NCBI GenBank assembly: GCA_030538425.1 | Contig: JAUNTZ010000001.1 | Span: forward strand, 1 to 55,453 | Direction: 5' to 3' | Length of the DNA stretch: 55,453 bases | From: Paracoccus sp. (in: a-proteobacteria) | GTDB lineage: Bacteria; Pseudomonadota; Alphaproteobacteria; Rhodobacterales; Rhodobacteraceae | Shown here: positions 1 through 8,599 of the stretch, piece by piece | Position numbering within the stretch: position 1 is the stretch's first letter | Layout: the number at the start of each line of letters is the position of its first letter | Made by a program: the position numbers and the translations under genes | The notes under the pieces: model-generated | Database searches by the model: none | Told to the model about the DNA's origin: nothing | What the model saw: the letters and a program-made list of their open reading frames with translations, nothing else

Positions 1-2393
1 CCGCGCTGCGGGCGGGGGGCGTCGGCGCTGATCGGGTCGGGGCGGAAGCGGCGCAGCAGCACAAAGACGGTGATCGCCACGATGGCCAGAACCGTGATCT
101 CGCCGAATGTGTCAAAGGCCCGGAAATCGACCAGAATGACGTTCACGACATTGGTGCCGCCGCCCTCGGAATAGGCATTGCGCAGGAACCAGTCGCCGAC
201 ATTCAGCCCCGCCGGCACCATCATGATCGCATAGGCAATCGCAGCCATGCCCGCGCCGCCCGCAACCGCGATGACCACATCGCGCCCGCGCCGCATCCGC
301 GCCTTGAGCAGCCGGTCGCCCGGGATCTCTTCATCGCGCTGCGGCAGCCAGCGCAAGCCCAAAAGCAACAGAACCGTGGTCACGATCTCAACCAGAAGCT
401 GCGTCACGGCCAGATCGGGCGCCGACAGCCAGACAAAGGTCACGCAGGTCACCAGACCCGCGCCGCCCATCATGATCACAGCGGCAAAGCGGTGATATTT
501 CGCCTGAAACGCCGCGCCAAGTGCACAGGTCGCCCCCACGGCCCAAAGCAGCGCGAACATCAGTTCTTGCATGCCAAAGCGGGGCAGGCCGGGGAACCAG
601 ATCGTGCCGGGCAGCACCACCGCGCCGACCAGAACCGCCGACAGCACCATCGCCATCAGCTGCGTCTGCAACCCGTTCGCGTTCATCACCCGGTAGACAC
701 GGGCGGGCCAGTCGCGGGTCAGCCCGGTCATCAGCCAGTCGAACATGCGCTGCGCCCGCAACCGGCGGATCAGCGGCGGGCCCTCGGGGCCGTTGTCGAT
801 GCGGTTGCGGAAGAGCAGATAGATCAGCGCCCCGCCAACCAGCGCAATCGCGCTCATCATCAGGGGCATGTTGAAGCCGTGCCAGATCTTCAGGCTGTAA
901 TAGGGCACGTCATCGCCCAAGATGGACACCGCCGCATCCTGCAACATCAGCCCCAGGAACATCGCCGGGAACAGGCCCACCGCGATACAGATCAGCACCA
1001 GCAGCTCGACCGGGCGGCGCATCCATGCGTTCGGCTCATGCGGGGGCATCTTGGGCAGCTCCTTGGCCTTGGGACCAAAGAACACGGTCAGGATAAAGCG
1101 CAGCGAATAGGCGACTGAGAAGGCCCCGGCAATGGTCGCCAGATAAGGCAACAGATTGTCCAGCGTGCTGCCATTGTTCCAGGCCTCGGCCACCTCAAAG
1201 AACATTTCCTTCGACAGGAAACCGTTGACCAAAGGCACCCCCGCCATGGCCGCCGAGGCGACAATGGCCAGCGTCCCGGTGATCGGCAGCCAGGCGTAAA
1301 GCCCCGACAGGCGGCGCATGTCGCGGGTGCCGGTCTCATGATCGATGATGCCCGCGACCATGAACAGGCTGGCCTTGAAGACCGCATGGTTCACGATATG
1401 GAACACGGCGGCAACAATGGCCAGCGGACTTCCGATCCCCGCAAGCGCGGTGATCAGGCCCAGATGAGAGATCGTCGAATAGGCCAGCAAGCCCTTGAGA
1501 TCATGGCGAAACAGCGCCACGATAGATCCCATCAGCAAGGTGATCATGCCGGTGCCCGCGACCAGCAGGAACCACGCATCCGTGCCGCCCAGCGCCGGGA
1601 AAAACCGCACCAGCAGGAACACCCCCGCCTTCACCATCGTGGCCGAGTGCAGATAGGCCGAGACCGGCGTCGGCGCGGCCATGGCGTTCGGCAACCAGAA
1701 ATGGAACGGGAATTGCGCCGATTTGGTAAACGCGCCCAGAAGGAACAGCACCAGAACCGGCAGATAAAGCCAATGCGCGCGGATCAGATCGCCCGAGGCC
1801 AGCACGACCTCCAGATCATAGCTGCCGACGATCTGGCCCAGAATGATCATCGCCGCCAGCAGGCACAGCCCGCCCGCCGCCGTCACGGTCAGCGCGGTGC
1901 GGGCGCCGTCGCGCGCCTCTTGCTTCTGGTGCCAGTAAGAGATCAGCAGAAAGGACATGAAACTGGTGAGTTCCCAGAACACCACCAGCATGATGATATT
2001 GCCCGCCAGCAGCACCCCCGCCATCGCGCCGGTAAAGCCCAAAAGCGCCGCAAAGAACCGCGCGGCGGGGTCGTCCTCGGACAGGTAGTAACGCGCGTAA
2101 AGCACGACCAGAAAGCCGATCCCCGAGACCAGCAGCATGAACAGCCAGGCAAACCCGTCGATGCGAAAGGTCAGGTTCAGCCCGACCGCCTCAACCCAGC
2201 CGATGGTGGTCGCCACGCTGCCGCCCTCATGGACCCAGGGGCGCAGAAACATCAGGATCGCGACCATCGCCAGCATGGTGGCCCCGGCCAGCAAAGCCTC
2301 ACCATTGCGGGCGGTTTGCGGCAGGGTTGCCGCTCCGAAAGCGGCCAGAAAAGGCAGAACAACCAGCATCGTGAGCAAGTTTTGTTCGATCAT
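1..2393 (-). CDS. mnhA: Mrp/Mnh-type monovalent cation/H+ antiporter subunit A (3' end outside window)
   Basis: About 797 residues of a polytopic membrane protein related to complex I subunit NuoL/ND5. The visible part contains the conserved proton-channel core, with stretches such as FTKSAQFPFHFWLPNAM and YLHSATMVKAGVFLL. After the NuoL-like half it continues into the MnhA-specific C-terminal half (VWLSAPDLAVTQLLVEI), and it is still open at base 1, where an MnhB-like extension begins. The start is ATG at 2391-2393, with a GAGG Shine-Dalgarno about 10 bases upstream. Subunit A is the largest part of the seven- or six-subunit Mrp complex, which exports Na+ or K+ in exchange for protons and supports pH and salt homeostasis; the remaining mnh genes should lie to the left. 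Hydrogenase-4 or NuoL paralogues are the alternative, but the C-terminal half favours MnhA. Confidence 0.88.
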   Translation of the reverse strand, partial: MIEQNLLTMLVVLPFLAAFGAATLPQTARNGEALLAGATMLAMVAILMFLRPWVHEGGSVATTIGWVEAVGLNLTFRIDGFAWLFMLLVSGIGFLVVLYARYYLSEDDPAARFFAALLGFTGAMAGVLLAGNIIMLVVFWELTSFMSFLLISYWHQKQEARDGARTALTVTAAGGLCLLAAMIILGQIVGSYDLEVVLASGDLIRAHWLYLPVLVLFLLGAFTKSAQFPFHFWLPNAMAAPTPVSAYLHSATMVKAGVFLLVRFFPALGGTDAWFLLVAGTGMITLLMGSIVALFRHDLKGLLAYSTISHLGLITALAGIGSPLAIVAAVFHIVNHAVFKASLFMVAGIIDHETGTRDMRRLSGLYAWLPITGTLAIVASAAMAGVPLVNGFLSKEMFFEVAEAWNNGSTLDNLLPYLATIAGAFSVAYSLRFILTVFFGPKAKELPKMPPHEPNAWMRRPVELLVLICIAVGLFPAMFLGLMLQDAAVSILGDDVPYYSLKIWHGFNMPLMMSAIALVGGALIYLLFRNRIDNGPEGPPLIRRLRAQRMFDWLMTGLTRDWPARVYRVMNANGLQTQLMAMVLSAVLVGAVVLPGTIWFPGLPRFGMQELMFALLWAVGATCALGAAFQAKYHRFAAVIMMGGAGLVTCVTFVWLSAPDLAVTQLLVEIVTTVLLLLGLRWLPQRDEEIPGDRLLKARMRRGRDVVIAVAGGAGMAAIAYAIMMVPAGLNVGDWFLRNAYSEGGGTNVVNVILVDFRAFDTFGEITVLAIVAITVFVLLRRFRPDPISADAPRPQR

Positions 2394-2761
2394 GCGCGCC
2401 TTTTCCCTCTTTGCAAAAATAGCTCTGAACAGGCCCGCCGCAGATCACGTCCCGCCCTTGCGGCTGGGCCCGGATGGGCGCCGCATGGCAGGATGCAGGT
2501 TGCCTTTCTGTCACGATATGCCGCGAATCCGCGTCATGTCGCAACTGCAACCTGTCTTTCAGCGCGATTTTCCGGCTTGCTGTTCAGCAAGGCGGATCGC
2601 GCCGGGATCGACAAATGGGCCCGCCCTGCGCGTCAAGCGGCACGGGAAAGCCCTTGTGATCACCAAATGCGCAAGCCGGATTGTTGCCAAAACGCATAAT
2701 ATATCCGCAAAACCGCCACAACCCTGCGCCGGGCAGAAATACGCCTGTTCTTGTCGTGATT
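2394..2761. other. Intergenic region upstream of mnhA, no gene recognised
   Basis: A 368-base gap between the end of the xdhC-like gene and the mnhA start, both on the minus strand. I see no convincing coding sequence in it. It contains an 8-bp inverted repeat, CAGGTTGC at 2496-2503 and GCAACCTG at 2547-2554, and a short AT-rich patch near 2690-2710. The mnhA promoter probably lies here, but no -35/-10 pair stands out. Confidence 0.5.
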
Positions 2762-3619
2762 TTACAGATTCTGCGCCAGCTCAAGGATCTCGGTCAGGGC
2801 TGAGGCCGCCAGCAGGCGCGGCTCTCGGGCCTGTGTGATGGCGCCAATCGGCCCACGCGCGCGTGCGATGAGCGCATCGTCAAGGCCCAGATCCCGAAGG
2901 CCCGCATCGCGCACAGCCCGCGCCGCCCGGCTGCCCTGCGCGCCGACATAAAAAGCCCGTGATCGGAGGGCTGCGGCCATCAGCGGCGGCTCTCGGTCAT
3001 GGTCGTGAAAGAACAGCACGACGGCGGAGAACGGGTCGGGCGCGAAATCCTCAGGCCAGAGCGCGCCAAGGGGCTGGCTTGGCCCGTCATGACCCGCGCG
3101 GGTGGCAGCGTCGGGCGACAGCAACAGATGCGGCAGCCCCGCCGCCTGCGCCAGCCGGGCCAGCGCGACCGGCTCAGGCCCTGTGCCTGCGATATAAAGC
3201 TTGATCTCGGGCCTGAGCCGCAGCGGATGGGTGCCGCCATCCGGCCCGGCCAGCGCCAGCGTGACGGCCTCACGCTGCGCCAGCCGGTCAAGCGTCTTTG
3301 CAATCGTTTCGGGGCAGGGCGCGGGGGTCAGCAGAACCTCGATCATCCCGCCACAGGGCAGGCGCAGATCGCCAAAAGGTGAGCCGCGCCCGTAGCGCAG
3401 CGTGACAGGCTTTCCGCTTGCGCGGACCGCCTCCGCGTGGATCTGGATATCCGCCTCGATACAGCCCGCCGAGAGCGTGCCCACCCGCCCGCCATCCGGC
3501 AGACAGGCCATCACTGCCCCCGGCGCATGCGGTGCAGGGCCCTCGGTCGCGATGAGCACGGCCAGAACGCCGCCGGGCTGGGCGGCAAGGGCGCGGATTG
3601 GATCGGTGGGGTCAAGCAT
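2762..3619 (-). CDS. XdhC/CoxF family protein
   Basis: A 285-residue protein of the XdhC/CoxI family, which loads or matures the molybdenum cofactor of xanthine dehydrogenase and related hydroxylases. The N-terminal part carries the family's typical GAVMACLPDGGRVGTLSAGC and LPCGGMIEVLL stretches. The C-terminal half has a Rossmann-like YVGAQGSRAA segment followed by GPIGAITQ, as in XdhC proteins that end in an NAD-binding-like domain. No xdhA/xdhB or cox structural genes are next to it, so its client enzyme must be elsewhere. The start has no strong Shine-Dalgarno. It sits inside the last unit of a tandem repeat array and overlaps the stop of a 65-codon upstream frame (3612-3809), which suggests translational coupling. 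The family is clear; the client is not. Confidence 0.82.
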   Translation of the reverse strand: MLDPTDPIRALAAQPGGVLAVLIATEGPAPHAPGAVMACLPDGGRVGTLSAGCIEADIQIHAEAVRASGKPVTLRYGRGSPFGDLRLPCGGMIEVLLTPAPCPETIAKTLDRLAQREAVTLALAGPDGGTHPLRLRPEIKLYIAGTGPEPVALARLAQAAGLPHLLLSPDAATRAGHDGPSQPLGALWPEDFAPDPFSAVVLFFHDHDREPPLMAAALRSRAFYVGAQGSRAARAVRDAGLRDLGLDDALIARARGPIGAITQAREPRLLAASALTEILELAQNL

Positions 3620-3853
3620 CCGGCGAGGATGGCCGCAGCGCGCAGGATTTGCAAACGCGAACCGTGACGGACTGAAGGGCCAAGGGGGCTGATCGGATCG
3701 TTGCCATCAGGCAGTCTGCGAAGACAGCCGCGACTGGCAGGATTTGCAAATCTGAACCGCGCTGGGTTGGGCGGGCAAGCGCGCGGATCGGATCGGTGGG
3801 ATCAAGCATCCGCCGAAGATTACGGCAGCGCGCAGGATTTGCAAATCCAAACC
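3588..3853 (-). repeat. Three tandem ~95-bp degenerate repeats spanning the xdhC start
   Basis: Read on the minus strand, three units begin at 3853, 3758 and 3664, so the periods are 95 and 94 bp. Each opens with GGTT and a TTTGCAAA core; in the first unit this is the perfect palindrome GGATTTGCAAATCC. Each then runs CCTGC-GC-GC to a copy of the xdhC start region. The third unit contains the real xdhC start. The first unit preserves the first 12 codons of XdhC (MLDPTDPIRALA), and the three base differences are all synonymous. The units fill the whole space between the LysR gene and xdhC. Confidence 0.85.
3612..3809 (-). CDS. Possible 65-codon upstream frame coupled to xdhC
   Basis: An open frame generated by the tandem repeats. 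It starts with the same 12 residues as XdhC (MLDPTDPIRALA), crosses the second repeat unit and stops at a TGA that overlaps the XdhC start by 8 bases. No strong Shine-Dalgarno precedes it. The only base differences from the xdhC start are synonymous, which could mean that it is translated. It could equally be a recent duplication with too few changes to judge. Treat it as a candidate leader frame; no protein function is implied. Confidence 0.25.
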   Translation of the reverse strand: MLDPTDPIRALARPTQRGSDLQILPVAAVFADCLMATIRSAPLALQSVTVRVCKSCALRPSSPDA

Positions 3854-3862
3854 CTCGCCCGC

Positions 3863-4765
3863 TCAGGCTTTGGCGGTCACGCCCTGGATATGCTCGCGCA
3901 CCAGCCGCATGAAGGCGCGGGCGGGGGCGGCGAGGGGGCGGGTGGCCGAGACCATGAACGAACTTTGATAAAGGATTTCCGGGCGAAACGGGCGCATGAC
4001 GATTTGCGCGTCGCTTTCGGGCACGATGGGAAAGGGGCAGATCACCGTCACGCCCATCCCGCGCCGCGCCAGATCAAGCGCCGCCGCCCCGGTCGAGACC
4101 TCTGCCACGCGGCTTGGACGATAGCCGCCCGCCGCCAGCAGCCGGTCAAGCTGGCCGCGCACCATATGGCCGCGTGAGACCGCAATAAAGTCAACGCCAT
4201 CAAGATGTTCGGGCAGGATGGTGCGGTAATGCGCAAGGTGGTGGCGACGCGGAATGATGCACACCGCGTGGGATTGATGGAACGGAATCCGCTCGATCCC
4301 GGAATGGGTCAGTTGCGCGGTGGTGAAGCCGATATCGGTCTCATGGCCCGCGACCTGCGCCACCAATTCGCGCGAGGTGGCAACGCCCAGCTGCACGGGC
4401 TGGCCCGGATGGCGCGCCATGAACTCGGCCAGAAGCCCTGTCAAAAACCCATGCGCCATGCTGGGCGGCGCGGCGATGCGCAGCGGCACCGGCCCCTCAG
4501 CGGGCGCGGCCCCGTCCAGCGCGTTCATCGCCTCGAACAGCCCGTCAAGCTGGCTGTTGATGCGCAACGCTTCGGCGGTCGGGTAGAGACGCCCCGCGCG
4601 ACGCTCAAACAGGATCACCCCGCGCCGCGCCTCAAGCTGCGCCAAGGCCCGGCTGACGGCGGGCTGGGTCACGCCCAGATAGGCCGCCGCAGCCGTGGTC
4701 GAGCCGGTCGAGATCATCGCCCGCAGCGCCTCATATTCCCGCAATGATCCCCAGTTGCGCCGCAT
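3863..4765 (-). CDS. LysR-family transcriptional regulator
   Basis: A 300-residue LysR regulator. The N-terminal winged helix-turn-helix reads ISTGSTTAAAAYLGVTQPAV, followed by SRALAQLEARRGVILFERRAGR, and the C-terminal two-lobed co-inducer domain is complete. I chose the ATG at 4765; a GTG directly before it (4768) is also possible, and both share an AAGG upstream. The gene is divergent from the peptide-type ABC transporter operon beginning at 4901, with a T-N11-A inverted repeat between them, so it probably controls that operon and itself. The inducer is unknown; an N-acylated amino acid or peptide would fit the operon content. Confidence 0.88.
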   Translation of the reverse strand: MRRNWGSLREYEALRAMISTGSTTAAAAYLGVTQPAVSRALAQLEARRGVILFERRAGRLYPTAEALRINSQLDGLFEAMNALDGAAPAEGPVPLRIAAPPSMAHGFLTGLLAEFMARHPGQPVQLGVATSRELVAQVAGHETDIGFTTAQLTHSGIERIPFHQSHAVCIIPRRHHLAHYRTILPEHLDGVDFIAVSRGHMVRGQLDRLLAAGGYRPSRVAEVSTGAAALDLARRGMGVTVICPFPIVPESDAQIVMRPFRPEILYQSSFMVSATRPLAAPARAFMRLVREHIQGVTAKA

Positions 4766-4784
4766 CACCTATGCCTTTTGGTTA

Positions 4785-4797
4785 TGTCTATATGACA
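4785..4797. promoter_or_regulatory. Candidate LysR box between divergent genes
   Basis: ATGTC-TATAT-GACAT at 4784-4798 is an interrupted palindrome containing the T-N11-A pattern typical of LysR operators. It lies 19 bp from the LysR start and about 100 bp from the transporter start. It is the most symmetrical element in the spacer. Assignment is by position and pattern only. Confidence 0.5.
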
Positions 4798-4900
4798 TGA
4801 TCGCATCAATCCAAGGCTTCTTTTGTGGCGCGTTGCGGTTAGCCTGACCCAAGGGAAAAGGACCGCGCGACAAGCTGCGGCCACCAATGGGAGGAAAGAG

Positions 4901-6520
4901 ATGAATTGCAAGAAACTGGCGACAACCGCCTGTGCCGCCGCCATGCTGGCCGCACTGCCGGTGCTGGCCGCAGCGCAGGAATTGCGCATCGGTGTCGCGT
5001 CCGAGGCGAGCTCGGCCGATCCGCATTTCCACAATATCGGCACCAATAACCAGCTGCGCCGCGGCATTTTCGAGGCGCTGATCGACACGGATGAGGCGCA
5101 GCAGCTTCGCCCATTGCTGGCCACCAGCTGGGAGCCGCTGGATGAGACCACATGGCAGTTCAACCTGCGCGATGATGTGAGCTTCACCGATGGCTCGGCT
5201 TTTGATGCCTGGGACGTGGTTTATACCGTCTGCCGCATCCCGAACGTGCCTGATTCGCCCTCGGCCTTCACCACCTATACCAAGGCCGCGATTGGCTTTG
5301 AGGTGCCGGACCCGCACACGCTGATCGTCAAGACCGCCGAGCCCTATCCGCTTCTGCCGACCGAATTCGCGACCTGGGGCATCATCTCGGCCAAGGCGAA
5401 CGGGGTCTCGCCCGATGATATCGCCTTCACGCCTGAGGGCTGCGGGGATATCGCCTATCCCTCGACGCAGGATTTCAACGATGGCAGCGCCGCCATCGGC
5501 ACGGGCCCCTTCAAGCTGGACGCGTTCCGCCGGGGCGAATCCGTGACGGTGGTGCGCAATGACGATTATTGGGGCGATGCGGCGCCTTGGGAAAAGGTCA
5601 CCTATCTGCCGCTGACCTCGGACGGGCCGCGCGTGGCGGCTCTGCTGGCCGGTGACGTCGATCTGGTTGAGGTTCCGCCCTTGCAGGATCTGGAGCGGTT
5701 GGAGAACACCGACGGCATCACCTTGATCGAGGGGATCTCGAACCGGGTGATCTATATCCATCTGGACAGCGACCGTGATGAGAGCCCGATGATCACGGGC
5801 GCTGAGGGCAACCCGCTGAAGGATCAGCGCGTCCGTGAGGCCCTGTCCATCGGCATCGACCGGGGCGCGATTGTGGAACGGATCATGCAGGGCGTGGCCA
5901 TTCCGGCGGGTGAGTTGCTGCCCGCAGGCATGTTCGGCGCCCATGCCGAGGGCGATTTCCCCGCCCCCGCCTATGATCCCGACCGCGCCCGCGAATTGCT
6001 GGCCGAGGCGGGCTATCCCGAGGGCTTCGGCATCACCCTGGCGACCCCGAACGACCGCTATATGAACGATGCGCAGGTCTCGCAGGCGGTCGCGCAGATG
6101 TGGTCGCGCATCGGCGTCGATACGCAGGTCGATGCCTCGACCGCGACGACCTTCTTCTCGCGGCGCAACAATCTGGAATTCTCGGCCTATCTCGCGGGCT
6201 GGGGCTCGGGCACGGGTGAGATGTCGTCACCGATCAAAGCGTTGACGGCCAGCTACGGCCCGGAGCGCGGCTATGGCGGAGCCAATGGCGGGCGTTATTC
6301 CAACCCGGAGCTGGATGACCTGCTCAGCCGTGCCTTGGCGACCGTTGACGACGACGCCCGCGAGGCGCTGCTGCAAGAGGCATCGGCCATGGCGATGGCG
6401 GATGTGGGCGTGATCCCGCTTCATTTCGAGGTGACGCCCTGGGCGATGAAATCGACCATCACCTACACGCCCCGCGTCGATCAATACACGCTGCCTTATC
6501 ACATCCGCCCGGCAGAGTGA
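4901..6520 (+). CDS. Family-5 ABC transporter substrate-binding protein
   Basis: A 539-residue periplasmic binding protein of the DppA/OppA (SBP_bac_5) family. The start at 4901 is set by GGGAGGAAAG just upstream. It leads into a signal peptide with a Lys-rich n-region, an Ala/Leu core and cleavage near AAAQ at residue 24. Typical family segments follow, such as FEALIDTDEAQQ, WQFNLRDDVSFTDG, GTGPFKLDAF and VREALSIGIDRGAI. It should capture the substrate for the permeases and ATPases encoded next. The last two operon genes encode hydrolases of the N-formylglutamate amidohydrolase and AstE/AspA families, so the cargo may be N-acylated amino acids or short peptides; this is inference. A 70-base gap with a GC-rich hairpin separates it from the first permease gene. 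Confidence 0.9.
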   Translation: MNCKKLATTACAAAMLAALPVLAAAQELRIGVASEASSADPHFHNIGTNNQLRRGIFEALIDTDEAQQLRPLLATSWEPLDETTWQFNLRDDVSFTDGSAFDAWDVVYTVCRIPNVPDSPSAFTTYTKAAIGFEVPDPHTLIVKTAEPYPLLPTEFATWGIISAKANGVSPDDIAFTPEGCGDIAYPSTQDFNDGSAAIGTGPFKLDAFRRGESVTVVRNDDYWGDAAPWEKVTYLPLTSDGPRVAALLAGDVDLVEVPPLQDLERLENTDGITLIEGISNRVIYIHLDSDRDESPMITGAEGNPLKDQRVREALSIGIDRGAIVERIMQGVAIPAGELLPAGMFGAHAEGDFPAPAYDPDRARELLAEAGYPEGFGITLATPNDRYMNDAQVSQAVAQMWSRIGVDTQVDASTATTFFSRRNNLEFSAYLAGWGSGTGEMSSPIKALTASYGPERGYGGANGGRYSNPELDDLLSRALATVDDDAREALLQEASAMAMADVGVIPLHFEVTPWAMKSTITYTPRVDQYTLPYHIRPAE

Positions 6521-6529
6521 TCTGACACC

Positions 6530-6556
6530 GCCCCGTCGCCCGATTGGCGGCGGGGC
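6530..6556 (+). terminator. Intra-operon stem-loop after the binding-protein gene
   Basis: GCCCCGTCGCC and GGCGGCGGGGC form an 11-bp stem with one G-T wobble around the loop CGATT. There is no long U tract. Such hairpins after binding-protein genes commonly stabilise the upstream mRNA or attenuate read-through, so that the binding protein is made in excess over the membrane parts. Confidence 0.6.
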
Positions 6557-6590
6557 AAGCTGACCCTTTCCCGCATCGCAGGGGCCGCCC

Positions 6591-7565
6591 ATGCTGGTCT
6601 ATCTTCTGCGCCGCATCGCCCAGTCGGTCTTTGTGCTGGCGGCGATGATGGTGATCGTGTTCTTCGGCATCTATATGATCGGGAACCCGCTTGACATTCT
6701 GGTCGCCCCCGACGCGACCCCCGCCGAAATCGCCGCCGCCGAGGCCCGGCTTGGTCTCGATCAACCCCGGCTGGTGCAGTTCATGAATTTCGTGGGCAAT
6801 GCGCTGCAAGGCGATCTGGGCCGCAGCTTTACCCATGGCGAAAGCGCGGTGCGGCTGATCCTGCATTACATGCCCGCCACGTTGGAACTGGCCGCGCTTG
6901 GGCTGGTGATGGCCATCGTGATCGGCGTGCCTCTGGGCGTTTATGCGGGCTACAAGGCTGATAAATGGCAGGGCCGGGCGATTATGACCGGCTCGATCTT
7001 CGGGTTCTCGCTGCCGAATTTCTGGGTGGGCATGCTGCTGATTTTGATCTTTGCGGTGAACCTGCAATGGCTGCCCTCAACCGGGCGCGGGGCGACGGTG
7101 GACGTGTTCGGCGTGCGTTTGTCAATTTTCTCTCATAACGGTTTGAAATATATGATCCTTCCGGCGCTGACGCTGGCGCTTTACAAAGCCTCTCTGGTGA
7201 TCCGTCTGGCCCGTGCCGGGACGCAAGAGGCGCTGATGCAGGATTACGTCAAATTCGCCCGTGCCAAGGGCCTGTCCGAGACCCGCATCCTGATCGTGCA
7301 TGTTCTCAAAAACATCATGATCCCGATTGTGACCGTGCTTGGGCTGGAGCTTGGCTCAATGATCGCCTTCGCCGTCGTCACCGAAAGCGTGTTCGCATGG
7401 CCCGGCATGGGCAAGCTGCTGATCGATTCAATCCGCAATCTCGACCGGCCCGTGGTCGTGGCCTATCTGATGATGACGGTGATAATCTTCATTGTTATCA
7501 ACCTGATAGTGGACATTGTTTATACTTTGCTTGACCCGCGCGTGCGGGTGACGGGGGCGGCGTGA
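6591..7565 (+). CDS. ABC transporter permease, DppB type
   Basis: A 324-residue inner-membrane permease with the DppB/OppB layout: an N-terminal membrane helix (LLRRIAQSVFVLAAMMVIVF), a periplasmic stretch containing LGLDQPRLVQFMNF, then the transport domain. The coupling (EAA) loop is visible as RLARAGTQEALMQDYVKFA and RAKGLSETRILIVHVLKN, and a VVTESVFAWPGMG segment follows. It pairs with the next gene to form the membrane channel. Its stop codon overlaps the next ATG. Confidence 0.9.
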   Translation: MLVYLLRRIAQSVFVLAAMMVIVFFGIYMIGNPLDILVAPDATPAEIAAAEARLGLDQPRLVQFMNFVGNALQGDLGRSFTHGESAVRLILHYMPATLELAALGLVMAIVIGVPLGVYAGYKADKWQGRAIMTGSIFGFSLPNFWVGMLLILIFAVNLQWLPSTGRGATVDVFGVRLSIFSHNGLKYMILPALTLALYKASLVIRLARAGTQEALMQDYVKFARAKGLSETRILIVHVLKNIMIPIVTVLGLELGSMIAFAVVTESVFAWPGMGKLLIDSIRNLDRPVVVAYLMMTVIIFIVINLIVDIVYTLLDPRVRVTGAA

Positions 7566-8599
7566 TGGTGGATGTGACCCAGGAAGCGACCCGCCCGCGC
7601 CGCGACTTGACCGTGCCGGTGGTGCTGGCGGTCATGGCGGCATCGGTCCTGCTTTTGCTTGCGGGCGTCCAGCCTGCGTCGCTGCCCGCGCGGATCGCGC
7701 TGTTCGTGGGCTTTCTGATATTGGGCAGGCGCGCGCTTGGCGACCGGATCGGGCAGTATTTCAGCGGGCCCATGGCCTATATCGGCACGGGCTTCATGCT
7801 GTTTTTCATGATCCTTGCGCTATTCGCGCCAGAGATCGCGCCGCAGAACCCCTATGATCTGCGCCAGCTTGATATCATGGACGGCCGCCTGCCGCCCGGC
7901 GGGACCAATTTCGCCGAGACCTTCACCTATCATCTCGGCACCGATGAACAGGGTCGCGATATTCTCTCGGCCATTCTCTACGGGCTGCGGGTCTCGCTGC
8001 TGGTCTCGGTCACGGCGACCTTGGCCGCCATGGTGATCGGGATTTTGGTCGGCATCTATGCGGCCTGGGCGGGCGGGCGCATCGACGCCATTCTGATGCG
8101 CATTGTCGATCTGCAACTGTCATTCCCGACGATCCTTGTCGCGCTGATGCTGATGGCGGCCTTTGGGCGCGGGATCGACAAGATCATCATCGCGCTGATC
8201 ATCGTGCAATGGGCCTATTACGCGCGCACCGTGCGCGGCACGGCGCTGTCTGAGGCGCGCAAGGAATATATCGATGCGGTGCGCGGGCTTGGCCTGCCGC
8301 AATGGCGCATCCTGCTGGGCCATCTGCTGCCAAACTGCATTCCGCCGCTGATCGTGATTTCAACCGTGCAGGTCGCGAACACGATCGTGGTTGAATCCTC
8401 GCTGTCCTTTCTGGGCGTGGGCGTGCCGATCACCCAGCCCTCGCTGGGTCTGCTGATCGCGAACGGCTATAGCTACATGCTGTCGGGGCAATACTGGATG
8501 AGCATGTTTCCCGGCGTCGCCCTGCTGGGCGTGGTGGCCTCGATCAATATGGTGGGCGACCGGCTGCGCGATACCCTGAACCCGAGGTTGCGGCGATGA
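7565..8599 (+). CDS. ABC transporter permease, DppC type
   Basis: A 344-residue permease of the DppC/OppC type. After a variable N-terminus with two hydrophobic segments it has the family's FHLGTDEQGRD-like block (YHLGTDEQGRDILSAILYG). It also has the EAA coupling loop ARTVRGTALSEARKEYIDA with AVRGLGLPQWRILLGHLLPN, and the C-terminal ESSLSFLGVGVPITQPSLG block. I chose ATG at 7565, which overlaps the upstream TGA; an in-frame GTG one codon earlier is less likely. It is the heterodimer partner of the preceding permease. Confidence 0.9.
   Translation: MVDVTQEATRPRRDLTVPVVLAVMAASVLLLLAGVQPASLPARIALFVGFLILGRRALGDRIGQYFSGPMAYIGTGFMLFFMILALFAPEIAPQNPYDLRQLDIMDGRLPPGGTNFAETFTYHLGTDEQGRDILSAILYGLRVSLLVSVTATLAAMVIGILVGIYAAWAGGRIDAILMRIVDLQLSFPTILVALMLMAAFGRGIDKIIIALIIVQWAYYARTVRGTALSEARKEYIDAVRGLGLPQWRILLGHLLPNCIPPLIVISTVQVANTIVVESSLSFLGVGVPITQPSLGLLIANGYSYMLSGQYWMSMFPGVALLGVVASINMVGDRLRDTLNPRLRR

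Noticed and set aside
1338-2699. A 453-codon plus-strand open frame opposite mnhA
   Set aside because: It is rich in Arg, His and Gln with no domain signal, as expected for an antisense frame of a high-GC membrane-protein gene. The minus strand encodes a clear antiporter subunit.
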